A DNA stretch of 64,000 bases from Saccharopolyspora gloriosae (GTDB taxonomy: Bacteria; Actinomycetota; Actinomycetes; Mycobacteriales; Pseudonocardiaceae). Made by a program: the position numbers and the translations under genes. Shown one piece after another: positions 25,097-34,950 of the stretch (position 1 is the stretch's first letter; each line of letters begins with the position of its first letter). The notes beneath the pieces were generated by a model. That model was not told where the DNA came from. It was given only the letters and a program-made list of their open reading frames with translations, and did no database searches. The stretch spans positions 1,551,501-1,615,500 of the forward strand of contig NZ_JACHIV010000001.1 in the NCBI RefSeq assembly GCF_014203325.1, given 5' to 3'.

Positions 25097-27481
25097 ATGG
25101 GCATTCCGACCCTGTCAGCCGACGCTCCCGACCACCTCGACGCCCGCGAGCTCCAGCGCGTGGACACGTGGTGGCGGGCGGCGAACTACCTCTCCGCCGG
25201 GCAGATCTACCTGATGGGCAACCCGCTGCTGCGGGAACCGCTGCGGCCGGAGCACGTCAAACCCCGGCTGCTCGGGCATTGGGGCACCACACCGGGGTTG
25301 ACGTTCCTGTACGCGCACCTCAACCGGGCGATCCGCGCCCGCGACCTGGACATGATCTACGTGACGGGGCCGGGGCACGGTGGTCCGGGCGTGGTGGCCG
25401 CCGCTTGGCTGGAGGGCACCTACAGCGAGATCTACCCGGACGTCGCGCAGGACGAGGAGGGGCTGCGGCGCCTGGTCACGCAGTTCTCGTTCCCGGGTGG
25501 CATTCCGAGCCACGCCGCACCGGAGACACCGGGCTCCATCAACGAGGGCGGTGAGCTGGGCTATTCATTGGCGCATGCGTTCGGCGCGGCTTTCGACAAC
25601 CCGGACCTGACCGTGGCGTGCGTGATCGGCGACGGTGAGGCGGAGACGGGGCCGCTGGCGGCGAGCTGGCACGCGAACAAGTTCCTCGACCCGGCGCGGG
25701 ACGGCGCGGTGCTGCCGATCCTGCACCTCAACGGCTACAAGATCGCCAGCCCGACGGTGCTCGCCCGCATCCCGGAGGACGAGCTGGTGAGCCTGCTGCG
25801 CGGCTACGGCTACGAGCCGCACCTGGTGTCGGGTTCGGACCCGGCGACGATGCACCAGCTGTTCGCGACGACCCTCGACACCTGCCTCGACGAGATCGAG
25901 CGGATCCGCCGCCGCGCCCGCGAGGACGGCGACGGTCAACGGCCTCGCTGGCCGATGATCGTGCTGCGCACGCCGAAGGGCTGGACCGGGCCGGACGTCG
26001 TGGACGGGCAGCAGGTCGAGGGCACTTGGCGCGCGCACCAGATCCCGCTGGGCGATCCGCGCAACGATCCGGACCACCTGCGGCAGCTGGAGGACTGGTT
26101 GCGCAGCTACGCGCCGGACGAGCTGTTCGACGCCGATGGGGCGCCGGCGCGCGAGGTCCGGGAGCTCAATCCGCGCGGTGCCCGGCGGATGAGCGCCAAT
26201 CCGCACGCCAACGGCGGTTTGCTGCTGCGCGGGCTGCGGTTGCCGGACTTCCGCGAGTACGGACTGCCGGTGGCGGAACCGGGGTCGACGACGGGGGAGG
26301 CCACCCAGGTGCTCGGCGCGTTCCTGCGCGACGCGATGCAGCTCAACGCTTCCGCCGCGAACTTCCGGGTGTTCGCGCCGGACGAGAACAATTCGAACCG
26401 GCTCGGCGCGGTGCTGGAGGCGACGTCGCGGGCGTGGATGGCGGAGTCCGAACCGGGCGACGCTTCGCTGGCGCCCGACGGGCGGGTCATGGAGGTGCTT
26501 TCCGAGCACCTCTGCCAGGGCTGGCTGGAGGGCTACCTGCTCACCGGCAGGCACGGCTTCTTCTCCTGCTACGAGGCGTTCGCGCACCTGGTGGACTCGA
26601 TGCTCAACCAGCACGCGAAGTGGTTGAAGGTGAGCACCGGGCTGGCGTGGCGGCAGCCGATCGCTTCGCTGAACTACCTGCTGACCTCGCACGTGTGGCG
26701 CCAGGACCACAACGGCTTCTCCCATCAGGACCCCGGGTTCATCGACCACGTGATGAACAAGAAGGCCGAGATCGTGCGGGTCTACCTGCCGCCGGACGCG
26801 AACACGCTGCTGTCGGTGGCCGATCACTGCCTGCGCAGCAGGGACTACATCAACGTGATCGTCGCGGGCAAGCAGCCCGCCGCCCAGTACCTGGACGTGG
26901 ACGACGCGGTGGTGCACTGCACCAAGGGCATCGGGATCTGGGACTGGGCGAGCAACGACCAGGACGGTGAACCGGACGTGGTGCTGGGCTGCGCGGGGGA
27001 CGTGCCGACGATGGAGACGCTGGCCGCCGTGGACCTGCTGCGGCGGCGCTTCCCGGAACTGCGCGTCCGCGTGGTGAACGTGGTGGACCTGATGCGGTTG
27101 CAGGATCCGCGCGAGCACCCGCACGGACTGCCCGACGTGGAGTTCGACGCGCTGTTCACCTCGGACAAGCCGGTGATCTTCTGCTACCACGGCTACCCGT
27201 GGCTGATCCACCGGCTGACCTACCGGCGTCACGGCCACGACAACATCCACGTGCGCGGCTACAAGGAGGAGGGCACCACCACGACCCCGTTCGACATGTG
27301 CGTGCTCAACGAGATCGACCGCTTCCACCTCGCCATCGAAGCGATCGACCGGGTGCCCGGTCTGGGCGAGAGCGCCGTGTACGCGCGGGAGGAGCTCAGC
27401 CGCAAGCTCATCGAGCACCGGCACTACGTCTCCACGCACGGCGAGGACATGCCGGAGATCCGCGATTGGAAGTGGTCCTGA
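25097..27481 (+). CDS. xfp: Phosphoketolase (Xfp/Xpk)
   Basis: 794 residues, the normal family length. Thiamine-diphosphate enzyme: MNPLL-region [60 protein letters not shown] and [14 protein letters not shown] with the Mg/ThDP-binding Asp, then [11 protein letters not shown], all diagnostic. It cleaves xylulose-5-phosphate and/or fructose-6-phosphate to acetyl phosphate plus glyceraldehyde-3-phosphate or erythrose-4-phosphate. ATG at 25097 with GGAGG six bases upstream. The acetate kinase gene begins 3 bp after the stop, so acetyl phosphate is turned to acetate with ATP gain. Confidence 0.96.
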   Translation: MGIPTLSADAPDHLDARELQRVDTWWRAANYLSAGQIYLMGNPLLREPLRPEHVKPRLLGHWGTTPGLTFLYAHLNRAIRARDLDMIYVTGPGHGGPGVVAAAWLEGTYSEIYPDVAQDEEGLRRLVTQFSFPGGIPSHAAPETPGSINEGGELGYSLAHAFGAAFDNPDLTVACVIGDGEAETGPLAASWHANKFLDPARDGAVLPILHLNGYKIASPTVLARIPEDELVSLLRGYGYEPHLVSGSDPATMHQLFATTLDTCLDEIERIRRRAREDGDGQRPRWPMIVLRTPKGWTGPDVVDGQQVEGTWRAHQIPLGDPRNDPDHLRQLEDWLRSYAPDELFDADGAPAREVRELNPRGARRMSANPHANGGLLLRGLRLPDFREYGLPVAEPGSTTGEATQVLGAFLRDAMQLNASAANFRVFAPDENNSNRLGAVLEATSRAWMAESEPGDASLAPDGRVMEVLSEHLCQGWLEGYLLTGRHGFFSCYEAFAHLVDSMLNQHAKWLKVSTGLAWRQPIASLNYLLTSHVWRQDHNGFSHQDPGFIDHVMNKKAEIVRVYLPPDANTLLSVADHCLRSRDYINVIVAGKQPAAQYLDVDDAVVHCTKGIGIWDWASNDQDGEPDVVLGCAGDVPTMETLAAVDLLRRRFPELRVRVVNVVDLMRLQDPREHPHGLPDVEFDALFTSDKPVIFCYHGYPWLIHRLTYRRHGHDNIHVRGYKEEGTTTTPFDMCVLNEIDRFHLAIEAIDRVPGLGESAVYAREELSRKLIEHRHYVSTHGEDMPEIRDWKWS

Positions 27482-27484
27482 ACC

Positions 27485-28573
27485 ATGCGCGTGCTGACGG
27501 TGAACGCGGGATCGAGCAGCCTCAAGCTCCGGTTGCTGCACGACGACGAGCAGGTCGCCGGGCACGACGTGCAGCGCTGGCGCGGGGAAGCGGAGCCGAT
27601 CCGGGACTTCTTCCACGAGCACGGCGCGCAGGCCATCGGGCACCGCGTGGTGCACGGCGGGCCGAAGGTGCTGGGCCCGGCGTTGCTCGACGACCGGCTC
27701 GTGGACCACTTGGCGGGCCTGACGGATCTGGCGCCGTTGCACCAGGCCCGCGCGCTGGACGGGATCCGGGCGGCGGGGGAGTGCGCGCCCGCCACCCCGG
27801 CCGTCGCGTGCGTGGACACCGCGTTCCACACGACGTTGCCGGAGGCGGCCCGCACCTACGCGCTGCCGAAGGAGTGGAACGAGCGCTGGACGTTGCGCCG
27901 CTACGGCTTCCACGGCCTGTCCCACGCCTACGCGTCGCGGCGCGGCGCTGAGATCGCCGGGATCGCCGCCGGGAGGGTGCTGAGCTGCCACTTGGGGGCG
28001 GGCGCGTCGTTGGCGGCGGTGCGCGGCGGCCGGTGCGTGGACACCACGATGGGTTTCACCCCGGACGAGGGCCTGGTGATGGCGACTCGCAGCGGGTCGA
28101 TCGATCCGGGGCTGCTGGGCTGGCTGCTGACCAGCGGGAAGGTCGGCGTGGACGAGCTGTGCACCACGTTGCAGAAGCGCTCCGGTCTGGCCGGGTTGTC
28201 GGGTGGCTCGGGCGACCTCCGCGACGTGCTCGCCGCCCGAACCGACTGCGACCTGGACGCGGAACTGGCCTACGACGTGTACGCGCACAGCCTGCTGCGC
28301 CACGCCGGGGCGATGGTGGCGGCGATGGGCGGGCTGGACCTGCTGGTGTTCACCGGCGGCGTCGGCGAGCACCAGCCGCCGTTGCGCGCCGAACTCGCCG
28401 AGAACCTGGGATTCCTGGGCGTGGAGGTCGATTCGGAGCGCAACGCGGCGACGGGGACCGACGCCGACATCAGCACGAATTCCGCCGCGGTGCGCACCGT
28501 CGTCGTCGAGTCCAGGGAGGACGTGGAGATCGCCCGGCAGACCCGCGAGGTGCTCACGAGGCCGTCACCGTGA
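27485..28573 (+). CDS. ackA: Acetate kinase
   Basis: 362 residues. Signatures are VLTVNAGSSSLKLRLL at the N-terminus, HRVVHGGPKV, DTAFHTTLP, RYGFHGLSHAYASRR, CHLGAGASLAAVRGGRCVDTTMGFTPDEGLVMATRSG and FTGGVGEHQPPLR, covering phosphate, acetate and ATP sites. Somewhat shorter than the usual about 400 residues; the gap falls in the early region. Forms an operon with phosphoketolase; no phosphotransacetylase is in the window. The 3' end overlaps the convergent glycosidase gene by 20 bp. Confidence 0.95.
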   Translation: MRVLTVNAGSSSLKLRLLHDDEQVAGHDVQRWRGEAEPIRDFFHEHGAQAIGHRVVHGGPKVLGPALLDDRLVDHLAGLTDLAPLHQARALDGIRAAGECAPATPAVACVDTAFHTTLPEAARTYALPKEWNERWTLRRYGFHGLSHAYASRRGAEIAGIAAGRVLSCHLGAGASLAAVRGGRCVDTTMGFTPDEGLVMATRSGSIDPGLLGWLLTSGKVGVDELCTTLQKRSGLAGLSGGSGDLRDVLAARTDCDLDAELAYDVYAHSLLRHAGAMVAAMGGLDLLVFTGGVGEHQPPLRAELAENLGFLGVEVDSERNAATGTDADISTNSAAVRTVVVESREDVEIARQTREVLTRPSP

Positions 28574-30809
28574 GCTCGGTCCGGGCTTCGCCCGCCGAGG
28601 GGTGCAGCGCCCGCAGCCGGACGCGTCCGGTGCCGCTGCGGGCGCTGCGCAGCCACACCGCGCCCACCCCGCCGGTCTCCGCCAGCGGGAACCGCGCGGG
28701 GCCGACGAGTTCGGCCGGTCCGGTGAGGTCCAGTTCGACGTCACCGGCGGTGTGCGGGCGGTCCGCGCCGTAGCGGTCCACCACCCGGATCTCGACGCGG
28801 GTCGCGTCGGCGCCCCCGGCGACGAGCTCCCGGTCGTCGGGCCGCAGCACCAGGCGGTCCGCCGACCTGTCCGCCGAGAACCGGCGGGTCAGCACCATCC
28901 GGTCGTCGAGGTACCCGTCCACGCGCAGCTCCGGGATGCCGCGCACCGCGCCGAAGTCGGCGAGGAACGGCGGGTAGGGCAGGTTCGGGTACCGCTCGCG
29001 GGCGGCGGTGAGCGCGCCGAACGGCTCACCGCCGACGAACAGCTCCAGTCTGTCCACATTGGACCAGATTGCGGCCTCGCCGAGTTCCCGCACCGGACTC
29101 GGGCCGGTGAGGTCCCAGTGGAACGACGGCTCGATCACCGGGCGGCGGCGCGGATCCACCTGCGCCCGGTACATCGCCGCGCCCGGCTTCGGCACCCGGA
29201 ACAGGTCGACCACCCCGGGCCACTTCACGCCCCGGTCGATGTTGCCGTGCCCCGACGGGTAGTCGAAACCCGCCCACGCCAGCACTCCCGCGTAAGCCGG
29301 ATCGGCGCCCGCCAGGTCGTGCACCTGCGCGTGCGCCAGCGCCTGCCCCTGCTGCACGGCCTGCGGATCGGTGCGCCGGTAGAACCTCGCCGGGCCGGAC
29401 AGCGTGCCGACCGCCTCGCTGATCAGGTACGGCAGGTCCCGGCGCGGTGGTTCCGGCTCCGGCTGCGGCAGGCCGTCCGGGCCGGTGCTCGCCGAGTAGT
29501 CGTTGTAGCCGAACACGTCGTGCTGGAAATCCGTGGTGGCGTGGTCGGCGCCGAGGATCGCGCCGGTCGTCGGCCGCGAGTCGTCCAGCGACTTCGCCAG
29601 CCGCTCCGTGCGGCCGTAGAACTCCGCGTCGCCGGGAGTCTCGTTGAGCCGCGCCGCCCACAGCACCACCGACGGGTGGTTGCGGTCTCGCACGATCATG
29701 TCGTGCACGTCGCGGTGCGCGCGTTCCAGCCAGCGGCCCGAGCCGAGGTGCTGCCAGCCCGGCGGCTCGTCCCACACCAGCAGCCCCAGCTCGTCGCAGG
29801 CGTCCAGGAACGCCTCGTGCGGCGGGTAGTGCGAGCAGCGCACCATCGTGCAGTTCAACTCGCGGCGCAGGATCTCCGCGTCGCGGCGCTGCACCCGCGC
29901 GGGCATCGCCGCACCGGCGAACGGGAACAGCTGGTGCCGGTTCACCCCGAACAACCGCAGCCGTTCGCCGTTGAGCCGGAACCCGTCGCGGTCGAACCGG
30001 ACCTCGCGGAACCCGGTGCGCACCCGGTGCTCGTCCACGACGCGCCCGGCACGCCGCAACGTCACCACCACGTCGTAGAGGTGCGGCGAATCCGGGTCCC
30101 ACAGCCGCACGCCGCTGAGCCCGTCCAGCACCAGCTCCGCGGTACCCCGCCCCGGCCCGAGATCCACTTCGCGTTCGGCCTCGGCGACCGGCCGGTCCGC
30201 GTCGCGCAGCTGCGCCCGCAGCTGCGCGGGACCGCCGTCGACGAGGTCGAGCTCGCAGCGCACCACCAGACCGCGGCGGGCGTCGTCGAGCACCCGCACG
30301 GGTTTCGCGAACACGTCCCGCACGTGATCGGCGGGCCGCGCCACCAGCGCCACCTCGCGGTGCAGGCCCGCGGGTTGCCAGAAGTCCACGACGTCGCTCG
30401 GGCGGTCCGAGTTCGGCGGCACGTCCGCGTCGAACCGGCCGTCCACCACCACGTCCAGCACGTTGCGGGCCGCCAGCAGCCCGGTGACCTCCCGATCGAA
30501 CGGCAGGTAGCCGCCGCCGTGCGGCTCCAGCGGACGCCCGTTGAGGATCGGCCGCGTCGTGGTGAGCACGCCCGCGAACCGCAGGAAGTACCTCCGGCCG
30601 GGCTCGCCCGCCCCGGCGAAGCGCTTCCGGTACAGCCAGTCGCGCTCCCAGCTCGCCGGGTCCCAGTCCCGCCACGACAACTCCGCGACGACGTGCGGCA
30701 CGATCGCGGTGCCGAGCAGCTCGTCGGGCACCGCGCCCGGGTCGGCGCCCGGCTCCAGCGGCCCGAACGACCAGGCACCGTCCAAGGCGTTCACTCGTCG
30801 AGCCGTCAT
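28554..30809 (-). CDS. Glycoside hydrolase family 2 (beta-galactosidase/glucuronidase-like)
   Basis: 751 residues. Order: N-terminal sugar-binding jelly-roll (ASWERDWLYRKRF, FLRFAGVLTTTRPILNGRPLEPHGGGYLPF), immunoglobulin-like domain, TIM barrel (FGVNRHQLFPFAG, RRELNCTMVRCSHYPPHEAFLDACDELGLLVWDEPPGW, then RDRNHPSVVLWAARLNETPG) and C-terminal beta domains. The acid/base is the Glu of LNE and the nucleophile probably the Glu of LISEAVGT. No signal peptide, so cytoplasmic. Substrate not deducible. Adjacent convergent to ackA; it may feed sugars toward the phosphoketolase route but is not in its operon. Confidence 0.88.
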   Translation of the reverse strand: MTARRVNALDGAWSFGPLEPGADPGAVPDELLGTAIVPHVVAELSWRDWDPASWERDWLYRKRFAGAGEPGRRYFLRFAGVLTTTRPILNGRPLEPHGGGYLPFDREVTGLLAARNVLDVVVDGRFDADVPPNSDRPSDVVDFWQPAGLHREVALVARPADHVRDVFAKPVRVLDDARRGLVVRCELDLVDGGPAQLRAQLRDADRPVAEAEREVDLGPGRGTAELVLDGLSGVRLWDPDSPHLYDVVVTLRRAGRVVDEHRVRTGFREVRFDRDGFRLNGERLRLFGVNRHQLFPFAGAAMPARVQRRDAEILRRELNCTMVRCSHYPPHEAFLDACDELGLLVWDEPPGWQHLGSGRWLERAHRDVHDMIVRDRNHPSVVLWAARLNETPGDAEFYGRTERLAKSLDDSRPTTGAILGADHATTDFQHDVFGYNDYSASTGPDGLPQPEPEPPRRDLPYLISEAVGTLSGPARFYRRTDPQAVQQGQALAHAQVHDLAGADPAYAGVLAWAGFDYPSGHGNIDRGVKWPGVVDLFRVPKPGAAMYRAQVDPRRRPVIEPSFHWDLTGPSPVRELGEAAIWSNVDRLELFVGGEPFGALTAARERYPNLPYPPFLADFGAVRGIPELRVDGYLDDRMVLTRRFSADRSADRLVLRPDDRELVAGGADATRVEIRVVDRYGADRPHTAGDVELDLTGPAELVGPARFPLAETGGVGAVWLRSARSGTGRVRLRALHPSAGEARTELTVTAS

Positions 30810-30909
30810 CGGGGTCCGACCTCCGTGGGCAGCGCGGATCGCCGCTCACCATGCGAGCACGGCCGGGAACGTCCCGGCTAGCGCCCGTCAGGGGGTTCCC
30901 GGTAGGTGG

Positions 30910-31218
30910 TCAGCCCCACCTGGTCGGCGGCGACACGGTCGTCGGGTCGTCCCGGTGCACGGCGGTGGCGCCCAGCTCCGGCCGCGTGTCCGAGCGCCGC
31001 GCCGGGGCGCCGCGGTGGACGTCGCGCCGCGGCGCGCTCGCGCTGATGTGCCGCCACTGCAGCACCAGCACGGCGATGCCGAGCAGCAGCGCGGCGAGCG
31101 CCGCCCACCCGGCGGGGACCGCGCCGGTGGACCACCACAGCGTCGCCGCGATCCCCAGAGCGGTGCCGCAGAGCAAGGTGAGCGCGTGGAAGAGCAGATG
31201 CACCGCGTAGCCCTTCAC
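30910..31218 (-). CDS. Small two-helix membrane protein
   Basis: 102 residues starting MKGYAVHLLFHALTLLCG. Two hydrophobic helices at about residues 5-28 and 33-54 are followed by a polar, Arg/Asp/His/Pro-rich tail of about 45 residues that would lie in the cytoplasm. No family recognised. ATG at 31218 with GGGAGGT just upstream supports the start. It stands alone between the glycosidase gene and a gene-poor stretch. Confidence 0.6.
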   Translation of the reverse strand: MKGYAVHLLFHALTLLCGTALGIAATLWWSTGAVPAGWAALAALLLGIAVLVLQWRHISASAPRRDVHRGAPARRSDTRPELGATAVHRDDPTTVSPPTRWG

Positions 31219-31618
31219 CGTGTACCTCCCGGCTCGACCTGCTCGTCCTCGCGATCACTGGGTGCACGCACCGCGGCGGGCATCCGTTGCCCCGGTCCGC
31301 GGACCGTCACGACAACGGGGGCCGTGCCGACTACGGATCGCCATGGGGCCGCGCTGCGGGCACCATCACCCGATAGTAGCGCCGCTTAAGGTCGAATTGC
31401 CTGATCAAGGACGTTCGCCACGTCGTCGAGATCACCCGGCGGAGGGTCGCGCTCAAACCGCGATCGCGCCGAATTCCTCCGATCGGAGTGCGCCCCCGGT
31501 CGATGTCCGGCACTGGTGTGGGACCCGCCCTACGGTGAATTCCGGCGAGCCGCTCGCCGTCCCGGCCGACCGCGGCCGGGCCGGCGGGAATCGGCGCCGC
31601 GCACGGTTTCTCTCGGGG
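31219..31618. other. 400-bp stretch without a supportable gene
   Basis: Contains an AT-rich patch (GATAGTAGCGCCGCTTAAGG near 31370-31390) that may hold promoters for the flanking genes. No conserved motif, repeat copy or RNA fold was recognised. Confidence 0.5.
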
Positions 31619-32089
31619 GTGAGGTCGGTGCTGAACACGTTGGCGGTCTTCGTGCTGATGGCTTCGCTGGGCATCGGAACGATCATCGGATCGCTGATCG
31701 CGATGTGCTGGTTCGAGCGACGCATGCTCGGTGAGGAACCCCTCCCGAGCCCGGCCCGGCACCACTGCACCGAACCGGAACCGGCGGAGCCGCAGGTCAC
31801 CGAGCCGCAGATCGCTGAGCCGTCGGCCGCCGAACCGCAGGTCATCGAATCGCGGACCGCCGAGCCGGAGGTCGTCGAGCCGCGGGCCGGTGAGTCGCGC
31901 CCGCAGCGGATCGCCGTGCCGACGCCGAGCGCCGGCCCTCGCGTCCCCGTGCTGGCGGCCGACGCGGATCAGTCCGGCGTGCTGAAGTCCGCGAAGTCGA
32001 ACCCGGGCGAGACCACGCAGGTCACCAGCGACTCGACCGTCGCCGAAGCGACCGCCCGCTGCCACGTCCCGGCGGGCACCAGCACCTGA
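31619..32089 (+). CDS. Single-pass membrane protein with EP-rich pentapeptide repeats
   Basis: About 156 residues from GTG 31619 (or 31628). One transmembrane helix (LNTLAVFVLMASLGIGTIIGSLIAMCW) is followed by ERRMLGEE and then a repeat region of roughly five-residue periods, EPQVT, EPQIA, EPSAA, EPQVI, ESRTA, EPEVV, EPRAG. Such Glu-Pro tails form extended spacers. The last 120 bp run antisense into the 3' end of the DUF952-cupin gene. No homologue recognised; codon usage fits a real gene, but the overlap lowers confidence. Confidence 0.45.
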   Translation: MRSVLNTLAVFVLMASLGIGTIIGSLIAMCWFERRMLGEEPLPSPARHHCTEPEPAEPQVTEPQIAEPSAAEPQVIESRTAEPEVVEPRAGESRPQRIAVPTPSAGPRVPVLAADADQSGVLKSAKSNPGETTQVTSDSTVAEATARCHVPAGTST

Positions 32090-32751
32090 GGGTCCTGCCC
32101 GGCGCCCGCGCCGAGCACGTGGTGGCGCGGCTGTTCCGAAGGCGCGTCCCCGTCGCCGCCGAGCGACAGCGTCAGCGGCCCGCCGCGGTGCCACAACCAC
32201 AGCTCCGCCGAGCCGACCGCGTGCCACGCCGAGGTGTGCCCGGCGGCCAGCAGGTAGTAGATCGCCGTCGCGGTGGGCCGCACGCCCCGATCGTCCGGGG
32301 ACACCTCGACGTCGCTGGTCCAGGTCCGCCGGTACCAGCCGCCCTCCGGGTGCGGCAGCAGGTTCAGCTCCTCCGCCGTGCGACTGCGGGTCTCCAGCGC
32401 GGTGAACCGCCCGTGCGCGTCGCGGCGGGCGTAGTGCACGCCGATCACCGCGGACCGCTCCAGCTCCCCGTAGACGTGCGGGAACAGCACGTCGCCGGCG
32501 ACGCCCGCCGGGGGAGCCGGATCGGCGGCCTCCCAGCGCACCGGGGCGGACAGCCGCCGCGGATCGAGCTCCAGCGCGACCAGCTGCTCGGTCGCGTCCC
32601 CGTACAGCGAGTTGGCCACCGCGAGCGTGGTGTCCACGTCCGGCGAGCAGTGCACGAATCCGCTGGTCCCCAGGGACGGAGCGCCGATGCGGTCCGAGGC
32701 GGCGTGGAACGAGCTCAGCGGCAGCAGGTGCAGGAGTCGGGATCGAGTCAC
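31969..32751 (-). CDS. DUF952-cupin (DUF985) fusion protein
   Basis: About 260 residues. The N-terminal about 105 residues match DUF952 (LLHLLPLSSFHAASD, FVHCSPDVDTTLAVANSLY, LVALELDPRRL, VLFPHVYGEL). The C-terminal part is a cupin_5/DUF985 domain: LNLLPHPEGGWYRRTW, RPTATAIYYLLAAGHTSAWHAVGSAELWLWHRGGPLTLSL, VLVPAGTWQRAV, CVVSPGFDFADF. Both are usually separate small proteins; the fusion suggests they act on the same ligand. GTG at 32751 chosen; upstream in-frame codons add Arg-rich sequence. Biochemical role unknown. Confidence 0.82.
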   Translation of the reverse strand: MTRSRLLHLLPLSSFHAASDRIGAPSLGTSGFVHCSPDVDTTLAVANSLYGDATEQLVALELDPRRLSAPVRWEAADPAPPAGVAGDVLFPHVYGELERSAVIGVHYARRDAHGRFTALETRSRTAEELNLLPHPEGGWYRRTWTSDVEVSPDDRGVRPTATAIYYLLAAGHTSAWHAVGSAELWLWHRGGPLTLSLGGDGDAPSEQPRHHVLGAGAGQDPQVLVPAGTWQRAVASATVESLVTCVVSPGFDFADFSTPD

Positions 32752-32894
32752 GTCGCGCAGTCTGCCTGGGCGGAGCACGGGTTGTCAGGTCGCCGGGGCG
32801 GGGCAGCGTGGGGCTTTTGCGAGGTTCCACCGGCCGGGTGCGCGAGGTGATCGCACTACGATCGTGCGGGCAACAAGCGTCGAAGGAGGAGTGC

Positions 32895-33857
32895 ATGCGC
32901 ATCGCGGTGCTCGATGATTACCAGGGTGTCGCGCGGGATCACGCGGACTGGGACTCGCTGGCGGCCGACGTCGAGGTGTTCCACGACACCCTCACCGACC
33001 ACGACGAGCTGGTGCGGCGGCTCGAACCGTTCGACGTGATCGCCGCGATGCGGGAGCGCACCCCGTTCCCGCGGGACCTGCTGGCCGCGCTGCCGAAGCT
33101 GAAGCTGCTGGTCACGACCGGTATGCGCAACGCGTCGATCGATCTGGACGCCGCCGCCGAGCTCGGTGTCGTGGTGTGCGGGACCGGCAACGGCTCCGCC
33201 CCGCACCTGGCGTGGGGGCCGACCGCCGAGCTGACCTGGGGATTGATCTTCGCCGTCACCAGGGACATCCCGCTGCAGGACCGGGCGATCCGCGAGGGCG
33301 GCTGGCAGCGCGGCGTCGGCCTCGAACTGGCCGGGCGCACGCTGGGCGTGCTCGGTCTGGGCAGGCTCGGCAGCCAGGTCGCGAAGGTCGGCGCCGCGTT
33401 CGGCATGGAGGTCGTCGCCTGGAGCGAGAACCTCACCGACGAGGCCGCTGCCGCCGTCGGAGCGCGACGGGTGTCCAAGGAGGACCTGTTCCGCGAAGCC
33501 GACGTGCTCACCATCCACACGGTGCTCAGCAAGCGCACCCGAGGTCTGGTCGGCGCGGCGGAACTGGCGCTGATGCGGCCCACCGCGTACCTGGTCAACA
33601 CCTCGCGCGGGCCGATCGTCGACGAGGCCGCGCTGCGCGAGGCGCTGCACGCGGGCCGGATCGCCGGTGCGGGCATCGACGTCTACGGGCAGGAACCGCT
33701 GCCGGTCGACGACCCGTGGCGCAGCACGCCGCGCACCGTGCTCACCCCGCACATCGGGTACGTCACGAAGGGCACCTACGAGGCGTTCTACCCGGAGACC
33801 GTCGAAGACATCCGCGCCTACCTGGACGGCGCGCCGATCCGGGTGATCGTCGGCTGA
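32895..33857 (+). CDS. D-2-hydroxyacid dehydrogenase family protein
   Basis: 320 residues. D-isomer-specific dehydrogenase: NAD-binding LAGRTLGVLGLGRLGSQVAKVGAAFGMEVVAWS, catalytic Arg in VNTSRGPIVDEAAL region, Glu in DVYGQEPLP and His in TPHIGYVTKG, so the Arg-Glu-His set is complete. The ATG at 32895 is preceded by AAGGAGGA, an excellent ribosome site. Substrate not determined; the family includes glyoxylate/hydroxypyruvate and phosphoglycerate dehydrogenases. Monocistronic; a strong hairpin follows. Confidence 0.92.
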   Translation: MRIAVLDDYQGVARDHADWDSLAADVEVFHDTLTDHDELVRRLEPFDVIAAMRERTPFPRDLLAALPKLKLLVTTGMRNASIDLDAAAELGVVVCGTGNGSAPHLAWGPTAELTWGLIFAVTRDIPLQDRAIREGGWQRGVGLELAGRTLGVLGLGRLGSQVAKVGAAFGMEVVAWSENLTDEAAAAVGARRVSKEDLFREADVLTIHTVLSKRTRGLVGAAELALMRPTAYLVNTSRGPIVDEAALREALHAGRIAGAGIDVYGQEPLPVDDPWRSTPRTVLTPHIGYVTKGTYEAFYPETVEDIRAYLDGAPIRVIVG

Positions 33858-33864
33858 CCTGGAC

Positions 33865-33894
33865 GCGGCCGGGCGCGGTGGCGCGCCCGGCCGC
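33865..33894. terminator. Bidirectional hairpin terminator
   Basis: Arms GCGGCCGGGCGC and GCGCCCGGCCGC around a 6-nt loop, filling the 46-bp gap between two convergent genes. Confidence 0.7.
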
Positions 33895-33903
33895 GGTGGC
33901 GGA

Positions 33904-34950
33904 TCAGAGGTCGTCGGCGATGCCGCGGACCTGCTCGATCAGCTTGGTGCGCTCCTCGAAGCTGCCCGCGAGCGGTGTGACGTTCATCGTGGTCACGCCG
34001 GACTCCTTGAACGCCGCGAGCCGCTCGCGCACGTGGCCTTCGGAGCCGATGAGGGTGCTCTTGGCGACGAGGTCGTCGGGGACCTTCGCCGCGGCCTCGT
34101 CCTTCTTGCCGTCCAGGTAGAGGTCCTGGATCTCCGCGGCCTCGGCCTCGTAGCCGTAGCGGCAGGCGAGGTCGTTGTAGAAGTTCTTGCCCTTCGCGCC
34201 CATGCCGCCGATGTAGAGGGCCAGCATCGGGCGCATCGAGTCGACGAGCGCTCCGACGTCGTCGCCGATCGCCAGCGGCGCCTGGCCGACGACGTCGAGT
34301 TCGCCCAGCTCGGGGTTGCGCTTGGCCTTGCCCGCGGCCAGCGACTCGCCCCAGACCTCGTGGGCCTTCTCCGGCACGTAGAAGATCGGTTCCCACGCGT
34401 CGCCGATCTCGGCGACCATGGCGACGTTCTTCGGGCCGATGGCCGCGATCATGATCGGGATGTTCGGGCGCACCGGGTGGTTGATCAGCTTCAGCGGCTT
34501 GCCCAGGCCCGTGCCCTGCCCTTCGGGCAGCGGGATCTGGTAGTGCTTGCCCTCGTGCTGGACGCGTTCGCGGCGCCACACCTGGCGGCAGATGTCGACC
34601 AGTTCGCGGGTCCGGCCCAGCGGCGCGTTGTAGGGCACGCCGTGGAAGCCTTCGATGACCTGCGGTCCGGAGGCGCCGATGCCGAGGGTGAACCGGCCGT
34701 CGGAGACGAAGTCCATACCGGCGGCGGTCATCGCGGTGAGGGTGGGCGTGCGGGTGTAGATCTGCAAGATCCCGGACGCGATCTGGAGCCGCTCGGTGCG
34801 GGCGGCGATGAAGCCCATCTGGCTGACCGCGTCGAACGAGTAGGCTTCGGCGACGTAGACGATGTCCAGCCCGGCCTTCTCGTAGGTGGCCAGCTCGTCC
34901 ACGGTCTCTTTGAAGCCCCCGCTGTAATTCAGCGGCATCCCGATGCGCAT
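33904..34950 (-). CDS. LLM-class (F420-dependent-type) oxidoreductase
   Basis: 348 residues. Luciferase-like TIM barrel: MRIGMPLNYSGGF, VYVAEAYSFDAVSQMGFIAARTERLQIASGILQIYTRTPTLTAMTAAGMDFVSDGRFTLGIGASGPQVIEGFHG, PIMIAAIGPKNV, and a C-terminal LIGSEGHVRERLAAFKESGVTTMNV. These segments match the F420-dependent branch in actinobacteria; F420 rather than FMN is inferred from the family. Start at ATG 34950 with GAGAGGACC upstream. Substrate unknown. Divergent from the Ppx/GppA gene across an unusually AT-rich 300-bp spacer. Confidence 0.88.
   Translation of the reverse strand: MRIGMPLNYSGGFKETVDELATYEKAGLDIVYVAEAYSFDAVSQMGFIAARTERLQIASGILQIYTRTPTLTAMTAAGMDFVSDGRFTLGIGASGPQVIEGFHGVPYNAPLGRTRELVDICRQVWRRERVQHEGKHYQIPLPEGQGTGLGKPLKLINHPVRPNIPIMIAAIGPKNVAMVAEIGDAWEPIFYVPEKAHEVWGESLAAGKAKRNPELGELDVVGQAPLAIGDDVGALVDSMRPMLALYIGGMGAKGKNFYNDLACRYGYEAEAAEIQDLYLDGKKDEAAAKVPDDLVAKSTLIGSEGHVRERLAAFKESGVTTMNVTPLAGSFEERTKLIEQVRGIADDL

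Noticed and set aside
25565-28372. 935-residue open frame antisense to phosphoketolase and acetate kinase
   Set aside because: Composition and His/Arg/Val-rich content are typical of the antisense of a GC-rich gene; both plus-strand genes have unambiguous family motifs.
28203-30881. 892-residue plus-strand open frame over the glycosidase gene
   Set aside because: It is the antisense of a clear GH2 protein and has no recognisable domain.
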